NCBI GenBank assembly: GCA_963978905.1 | Contig: OZ022261.1 | Span: 30,997,686 to 31,061,685 of the forward strand | Length of the DNA: 64,000 nt | Direction: 5' to 3' | Source of the DNA: Trichostrongylus colubriformis | Taxonomy: Eukaryota; Nematoda; Chromadorea; Rhabditida; Trichostrongylidae | Shown: positions 57,766 through 64,000 of the stretch, one piece after another | Layout: every line of letters starts with the position of its first letter | Numbering within the stretch: the stretch's first letter is position 1 | Program-made: the position numbers and the translations under genes | Notes under the pieces: generated by a model | The model's input: only the letters and a program-made list of their open reading frames with translations | The model's database searches: none | What the model was told of the DNA's origin: nothing

Positions 57766-59286
57766 AGGAGTAGCTAGAAAGGGCGGTCCTGTCTACCAGA
57801 AGTGGTCACGTTTGAACTTACTTACCTCGTATCTAGTGGCACAGTGGGAAGAGATGTATCCCAAATGTACTAGGGACCCGTTTTCTTCTAGGTGCTCCAA
57901 AATTCTATGAATTTTAGTTACACGGTTCTTAAATGGACTAGCCTTTCGTAGTTCCCCTGTTATCCAGTTCAGCAATATTTCGGAATCAGCTAGTACTGTG
58001 GTCTGCTAATGTTGTCCATCGATGAAACTTGAGCCACTGCCGAAATCGTAGGCCTCATAGCCGATGTCATAAGTTCCACTTTCGACTAGTCATTTTGGAC
58101 TTCAAGCTTGATAGTTTACTTTTGTCATAAGCAAGCTTCCGAACTGTCAGGCACACACGTACGTACATGCCGCAAAAGCATCTCTGCTAGCGTCTGCACA
58201 GGTGACTAAAAGGACCTCTGCTTTCTTCGGAGCGATAAAACGCAGTAATGATTACTGAAGTCCTAGGAAATCCTCCGAGATGAACCGCTTTTCTGCTTAC
58301 CTCTGTCAAGAAAGGGGTGTATCCCGTTCTAAGTTCTCATTCCAGAGCGACTGCAGAAATATTTCTGCTTTATGCATCAGTGGTGAAACCCATCCCATTG
58401 GGTCAGAATCCGGCGCGACTGAAATTGCCACCATATGCTTTGTAAAGTTTGCTGTTTCCACAACCTTACGAATTATTTCTATCTGGTCCTCTGTCACAGC
58501 CTTCCAGTACATTCCTGCTAGGACGCGAACTCTCTAAGGTTCATATGAGGTCACTGAAAACGTCCTTCGTTTTCTCATATACGCACTGCGGTTCCTGGAC
58601 CGTATTCGATGTGAGGAGGAAATTCTTCACATAGAGCTTCTCTTTGGTTTCTGTTGCCAATTTCTCCTCTTCTGGATATTGATCTAAACAATGATGGGTG
58701 GTTGCTGCCTTATTCGAGCCAACCTCGAAGTCGTCCTTGTCAGATTTTTCTATTCACCTTTATTATCTACAGCATACGCGTATTTTTGACATAATCGTCC
58801 TATCTCAGACGTGCAGCCTTCTAATTCACCTAGTGCTTCTTGCAGACGTCCAAGATAGTTTCACCCACCGTTCTCTCAACTCCTCTAGACTCAGCGGGAC
58901 CTCAAATTTTTCCTATTTGAACCCTGTGAGTACTGTCTCTAACTTATTACAATGCCGAGTCAGTATGTATTTGTGCGAGAAGAGTTGTGCCGCCATTTCC
59001 GCGTCTTGGATGACTCACTGATCGAAGACAACACGCGAAATGTCACCGATGGGAAGGTCGATGATGGAGCAATTGATTGGAAGCTCTGAACCCTCCAAGC
59101 AAATTTGAAAAGTTGACAGGAAACCCAAGGCTTACTCAAGGAATTGGTCCCAAAGCATGTGAAAACTCGTCAGTGAACGTCCCAAACTGTTGCGATTTCC
59201 GATTCGTTCCGCACGTTCAACTCGTTAGACTACCTCCCTCGACCCGTTACCACTTGGCCGATGCACCAGTAAGTTGTGGCGATTTA

Positions 59287-59773
59287 TGTTACTCGAATTT
59301 CTGACCTATAGATGCCACGCGGATTTAATAGTTACTCGTGAAATCGCCTACAACTTAAACGATCCAGTATTTATTGGTCTAACCTCTTCTCAATCTACCG
59401 CTTCCAACGAATAAATCTAAAACAGAGTAGCAGAATAACAGAATAACGAAATACGCGAAGACTGCCACAGAGGGCACCACGCGAGATGAGCTGGAGACGG
59501 TTCCATATGGACGATCAGTTGCCAGTAGCCAAGCCACTTCCCGCTCCTTGCTTAAGTACGTCACCAGGCTTGACGCCTTGTCACGCCATCCCTCCCGCCG
59601 CCGCTTGAAAACATACACACGTCCTGCAGAAACATTGTTACCGTAATCTCTTAGAATGTAACTGAGTAAACATTTTGAAGGATATGATTCATTATTATAT
59701 CTATTGATCACTTTATTATAAAAAGGGTTTACATTGTTAACTTACTGGAAATCAGGGACGACGTTCGTCGTCA
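59287..59773 (-). repeat. LTR of the Pao-type element (5' LTR in element orientation)
   Basis: About 487 bp, beginning TGTTACTCGAA and ending GTTCGTCGTCA. It is clearly homologous to 56637-57094 with roughly one difference per ten bases and small indels, so the insertion is old. No matching target duplication is visible at the outer borders. Confidence 0.75.
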
Positions 59774-60960
59774 GAGTCAACCATATGCACTCTGTATGGG
59801 TGGACAGCAAATGAAGGCATCTTAGATGGGGGCCCGGCGAAAGAACCAATGGAGGGAATGCTGAAGGCCATTCAATACCTGACGACATTGTAGTGATAGA
59901 GAACGGCAGAAAGGAACTCAAGCCTAGGGTGCAGAAACGGCGGTACTGGCAGAGATCGGTCTGCGTCTGAACGTCAAGAACACCAAGTTCCTGATCTCCA
60001 AGCAACCCTCGAAGCTGATCATAAACCGAAATGGGGAAAGCATCAAAATAGTTGATGACGTCCGATACCTAGGGAGCGATATAGCAGTTGAGGGTATTGT
60101 GAAATTAGCTGTGCAAGCTCGAATAAATGCGGCACATATGAAATTCAGGGAGTCCACAGGAATTCGCTACGATTGACAGACAATGCTTGGGAGCCTCAGC
60201 GGGAAGGTACACCGAGCAGTGATAAAGCCTGCAGCGCCCCACGGTGGCGAGTGCTGGCCTATAACGAAGAACACACGAGGGGCAGGGGTGTGTGCAGATA
60301 TGACAGCGAATCACGTGGCCGCCCGCGGCGAGCGGCGCGGCGGGTACGAGTGCCAGTGGCAGGACATGGCAGCTTCCAAGCGAGGCAGTATGGCATGGGT
60401 GGAAGCGCAGATGTGACGCAGTCATGCTCTGCCGGGCTACCAAGAGCAACCGATTTGCAAGTCGTACTGGTGGCGCCGCGAGTGAAACGCCGCGAAGCGA
60501 TGCGGTGTCATATCTGCACATACCCGAGGGGCTGCTGTACTTCGCCGAAATGGAGTATGCTGAGCTGTGCAGGTTGGACGAAGCTCGACGATAGGACCAC
60601 AAACGAGGACGTCAGAGCGGTGATGCAGCGCTCAGCTGAAGGTGATGATATGGTGACGTGGTAAGCTCACAAGACTATGCAGTAAAGAGAGCTTCAGAGT
60701 TTTAGGCTCCCCGAAAGCGGCCGTGAGCAGCCCTGAAGAATAGGTGGAGGGACGTTATTAGAGCTCTCACGTCAAAGCCACGGCAGGGGACGCCTTGGAC
60801 AGAAAAAAAGCCAAAGGCAAGATCATTTGGACCCTGCGGGAACGGCTTCAACTACCTGATCTACATTCTCCCAAAGCTGATGCTTGTACAGACGGATGAA
60901 AGCGGATGGTGGCCGAGGCCCGAGCCAATATGGGAAAGGCCTCATAGCCGCATACAGAGG
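59774..60960 (+). mobile_element. RTE/BovB-like LINE, 3' part (reverse transcriptase end), degenerate
   Basis: It resumes the LINE. The catalytic DD region reads PDDIVVIENG (about 59878-59907). It is followed by EIGLRLNVKNTKFLISKQPS (about 59952-60012), a DDVRYLGSDIAVEG motif (about 60055-60097) and GGECWPITKN (about 60247-60276). An inverted-repeat element then interrupts, and C-terminal remnants (ARANMGKAS near 60930) follow. Frameshifts are present. It ends near the family A element at 61.0 kb. Confidence 0.8.
60277..60532. repeat. Family C inverted-repeat element, copy 2, inserted in the LINE
   Basis: The ends GAGGGGCAGGGGTGTGTGCA and the inverse of TGTGCACATACCCGAGGGG-like sequence flank an interior that is the reverse complement of the 26.76 kb element: CACTCGCGGCGCCACCAGTA, TTCCACCCATGCCATACTGC and CTGCCACTGGCACTCG are shared. 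The terminal sequences differ from copy 1. Breaking the LINE dates it after the LINE. Confidence 0.7.
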
Positions 60961-61002
60961 GCACAGAAGAGAGGACAAAAATGGACGCCACCTTCGCGCG
61001 AG

Positions 61003-61407
61003 TTTAAAGACATATGAGGGGTGAAGAGAAGATGAGAACTAGAAATACATGTTCTCTGAGAACGAATCTTCCACTTCAGAAGGATGGCAGCGAAAATCGC
61101 GTCAAAAAAGGGCGGCTCAGATCTTATCACGATCCCGCAGCACAGAGAGCGTTCCGCTGTTAATCCGCCGGGGAATTTGTCGGCAAGACCGGAACATCGC
61201 TAGCAGCCGGCTGATCTAGCCTCTCGCACGTTTGCAATCCACCCCGTTTAGTGACGCAAAGGGACGCGAGAGAGAATGGGATTTTTGGGTTTCTATATGT
61301 CGGGTTTCTCCCCGTTTCACTTCGTTTTTTCTCTACTATTACACCGCTGAACACCTCTACTTTAATACAGTACAATTTGCCATATTCACCTCTTCGTGTG
61401 TCTTCAA
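61003..61407 (-). repeat. Family A inverted-repeat element, copy 6
   Basis: It begins TTTAAAGACATATGAGGGG and ends CCTCTTCGTGTGTCTTCAAA. The interior has GCAGCGAAAATCGCGTCAAA, CTTATCACGATCCCGCAGCA and GTTTAGTGACGCAAAGGG, as in copies 2 and 3. It abuts the decayed 3' end of the LINE. Confidence 0.7.
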
Positions 61408-61506
61408 AATTGACTTCGAATTCCTCAAGCTATTCGGTATCGTTTAATCGTAATACTGGTACAGGAAGTTAGATATTGGTTCTACATGTATGGCTCCGCG
61501 GGTGAC

Positions 61507-61717
61507 GGTTGGGACACACGAATCTAGGCCGTGACCCTGTGACAGCCTGTGGCCTTTGCCCTGTGACATGAATAATTCAGTCAATTTGACTATACAACGG
61601 AACAGACTTGCAAGGAGGACACGATTTACATGAACAAATTGTCTGAATTATTTAAGGCTTAGGTCAAAGGCCACAGGCTGTTACAGGGTCACGGCCTAGA
61701 TTCGTGTGTCCCAACCT
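61507..61717. repeat. 211-bp element with long, near-perfect terminal inverted repeats
   Basis: Left GGTTGGGACACACGAATCTA continues through GGCCGTGACCCTGTGACAGC to CTGTGGCCTTTG. The right end carries the inverse with a single difference (TTACAGGG for TCACAGGG). Arms are about 55 bp. A second inner pair, GAATAATTCAG and CTGAATTATTTA, also inverts. It looks young and is non-coding. Confidence 0.85.
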
Positions 61718-63119
61718 ACACCCATGGCTCCGCAGCTCACTCTCTAAATGAATTTAAGACCACATTAACGTTAACATTTAATACCACTATTGCTCTGAAT
61801 AGTAATGAGATGGTTACTGTATTTCAGAATAGTAGTTGGAGTATTATCAAATGTCTTCTCCAATTTGATTCATTTGTCTATATAATTAAATTCCTAACAA
61901 CTTGTGCATTGTGCCCTGATTACTCCATTTTCTACATTGTATTGTAATTGCTTTACAGTTGACTACAACAAAGAACTCCTTCTTTGATCAGTCTGTACTT
62001 ATGTAGTTCTGAATTGAAGTGTGTGGATGTAGTGGGTAAGCACACAATATAATCCATTCAAATTTATTCAACTACACTTCAGCGAAGGGAGCGTTTTTTC
62101 AATGAACGAGTTTTTTTAATGACATCATCATGCCTACGACTTCTACATACCCATAGTACTGGACACGATATCATCAAATGCACGCGATTTGATGGGTCCG
62201 AATTCTCGATTTTTATCGATTTTTTGAGCAACGCATCAATATGCCTCATCTGTATCTCGAATACAAAAGCATATGTCAATGGAGTGAGTCAGCGAACACC
62301 ATTTTCTATGAAGGCGTTCTTTGTCGCTCTAAGCACTATTTGACACTTACCTAGAATAAACAACAATAACAACAAATAGTAAACGTGCGGGTTAAATTAC
62401 ACAAGGCGATTGACTCGATACAAACTACCGTATATCATCTGCAAAAAGTGAAACTGAGCTATATAACTATACTAAATGGATGAACCCATATCTTCTACAT
62501 ATCAACACTTGGTTTTTCCTCGTCGTTTCTCTGCACCGTGAAATTGCAGGAGATATCGCACACCCAATGAGCTCGCGTCTGACCACTGTTTAAAGGAGTT
62601 CACATGCCGAAATAAACGTTGCTTCGATCGGCACCAACTTTCACCTAGAACCACCTGAAACCAAAATTTTTGCTTCACTGGGATAATGGATTAGTAGCGT
62701 TGATAACAGTGATAACTCAAATATACTTTCCAATGAAAGCAGAGACTTAGTCCAACATAGGGAGAGCCGACTCGGATCGTCATTGGTAGGAGGGTGTTCA
62801 GCGTTCTCGATACGCCCCCAAACTGCGAGAGAGCAACCACTCACAGTTCCACTAACCCACCCCCTCCCTTATTACTTCATGTTCAACTACTGAACGCTAT
62901 ACTCTTCAGATTTGTCGCTGCTCATTATGTAAACTAAGACGCATTTGCGAATCGAATCTAAGTCGTAGGCGTAGCGTATCGAAAGGACTGATTAGCCGTT
63001 TTTCTGAGCCCAAACCAACCGAGTCTCTGATCCCTATGGAGTCGATGATTCGCCACCATACTCGTCCTAGGCACTAAACACAAAATGTACAGCAGATGAC
63101 CCCTTGGGTGTATACCCTT
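61718..63119. other. Intergenic, nothing recognised
   Basis: AT-rich. Frames on both strands at 62079-62343 overlap each other without motifs. No gene is called. Confidence 0.4.
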
Positions 63120-63332
63120 ATGCCAGAATTTCGCAACGCGGCGTGTCGCAAGCGAAGTAATGCGGACGAGCAAAAAGCGCCGTGTTGTGGGGTCCCAAAA
63201 TGATTACAAGTCAACTGTGAGTGACGCCCTTAGCATTACCGTGTAATCGCCCTGAGATCATCTATAGCGGCGCGCATAGCTCACACACACCGCAAAGCGC
63301 TCGTCGTGTTGCGAAATCCTGACATACAATAC
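63120..63332. repeat. Inverted-repeat element of about 213 bp
   Basis: Left TATGCCAGAATTTCGCAACG and right GTTGCGAAATCCTGACATA are inverses with few mismatches, and GCGGCG...GCAAGCG pairs with CGCTCGTCG. It is related to the shorter hairpin at 3412 and the diverged element at 49.64 kb through the ATTTCGCA core. Confidence 0.65.
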
Positions 63333-64000
63333 CGCTCACATTTTTTGAAAAATCGACGGTGGGCGACGGATTAAACGGCACAAACCGTCGCACCGTCATA
63401 ACTTCGTCAAAAATGGATAAAATGGGAAAAAATTAGGAGCGTTAGATTCGTCTCGATGCGTCGAATTCAACGACCTATGAAATGTCGAATTTTGATAAGT
63501 AGGTCACCAGCTTCTTCCTGAAAGCTGCAAAAATTTCTTTAATTTCACCCTCAGGCAAGACTCCGACTCCGTTCGGCTTGCATTCTCATGTTCAATTGCT
63601 GCTCGCCCATGCTCTGCACAAACATTATTTTTTAGTGTGTTATCACCAAGTTCTAGATAGTTTTGAGCACGAAATTTCCACGACATTTTCGAGAATTTTC
63701 AAGCTCATTTCGTCAAAATCGATGGACAAATTGAGAAGATAACTCTCTTGTCACAAAGTACTGGCTACGTACTGCAAGAATTACCTTGACTTCCGAACTA
63801 CAGGCAAGCGCTTCTTCTATGATGAAGCTTCAAACATCGGTAATCGGCGTATTTTGAACGCTGGATTATTTCCCTTTTCTTTCCTAAAATAACATTTTGA
63901 TCAACGAAAATCGCATAAGGTCTTCGAATACAACATACTAAACTTCCAGAAAATGGAAGCGGCATTCAAACAATGCCCAGAATCATGAATTTAAAAAGAA
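63333..64000. other. Intergenic to window end
   Basis: No exon or repeat was recognised. Confidence 0.4.

Larger units (their letters stand above)
56637..59773 (-). mobile_element. Pao/BEL-type LTR retrotransposon, internally deleted, inserted in the LINE
   Basis: Two direct repeats bound it. The internal minus strand, from about 59000 downward, encodes in broken frames: gag-like LEELRERWVKLSW (about 58880); reverse-transcriptase pieces KEKLYVKNFLLTSNTV (about 58650) and, at 58512-58306, VAPDSDPMGWVSPLMHKAEI with FLQSLWNENL following; the RNase H tail LNWITGELRKASPFKNRVTK and RILEHL (57975-57890); TGPPFL near 57780; and a 212-codon intact frame with Cys/His clusters. DPMGW.SPL.....FLQ.LW and the WITG...FKNRV spacing are Pao features. 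The reverse-transcriptase YVDD core is changed or missing, and no integrase was seen. Not functional. Confidence 0.8.

Noticed and set aside
1..64000. CRISPR arrays, bacterial operons, prophage or plasmid features
   Set aside because: The sequence is eukaryotic, with GT-AG introns and nematode transposons. The tandem arrays have units of 128 and about 230 bp without spacer structure.

Overview
This window is nuclear DNA of a nematode, most likely a strongylid (hookworm-type, clade V) worm. The support is: short phase-consistent exons with TTTYAG acceptors, two start codons sitting directly on a 3' splice site (as expected for spliced-leader trans-splicing), RTE-class LINEs of the kind common in hookworm genomes, Pao and mariner remnants, and a very high density of short inverted-repeat elements. 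The species call is inference. There is one 200-base assembly gap (42984-43183).

Three genes can be assembled exon by exon, with reading phase checked at each junction. (1) Minus strand, 27275 to 13856: a 13-exon, 734-codon Pygopus-like gene with a Gly/Pro/Met-rich disordered body, a long polyglutamine tract, basic NLS-like patches and a C-terminal C4HC3 PHD finger split over the last three exons. It is the most informative find. (2) Plus strand, 46445 to 49138: a tetraspanin of about 270 residues with the CCG large extracellular loop. (3) Plus strand, 51385 to 54413: a myristoylation-motif, four-EF-hand neuronal calcium sensor protein of the KChIP type. A two-exon 71-codon candidate gene (30712 to 31559, plus strand) is weaker.

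The rest is dominated by mobile DNA. A 5'-truncated RTE LINE lies at 6.4-8.3 kb (minus). A second RTE/BovB-like LINE (about 54.9-60.96 kb, plus) has been split by a Pao/BEL-type LTR element (about 56.64-59.77 kb, minus) and by a short inverted-repeat element (about 60.28-60.53 kb). At least ten inverted-repeat element types are visible. One family of about 410 bp has six full copies plus a fragment; another of about 170 bp has three copies. Several sit in introns of the Pygopus-like gene. A 679-bp palindrome made of two opposed mariner 3' halves lies at 41.24-41.92 kb, and two tandem arrays (128-bp and about 230-bp units) lie at 40.5 and 44.8 kb.

Functionally, the Pygopus-like protein would be nuclear (transcription, Wnt/beta-catenin output in other animals), while the tetraspanin and the calcium sensor are membrane-associated. 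The genes are not close enough to suggest an operon. The large blocks 27.3-46.4 kb and 61.7-64 kb hold little recognisable coding sequence.
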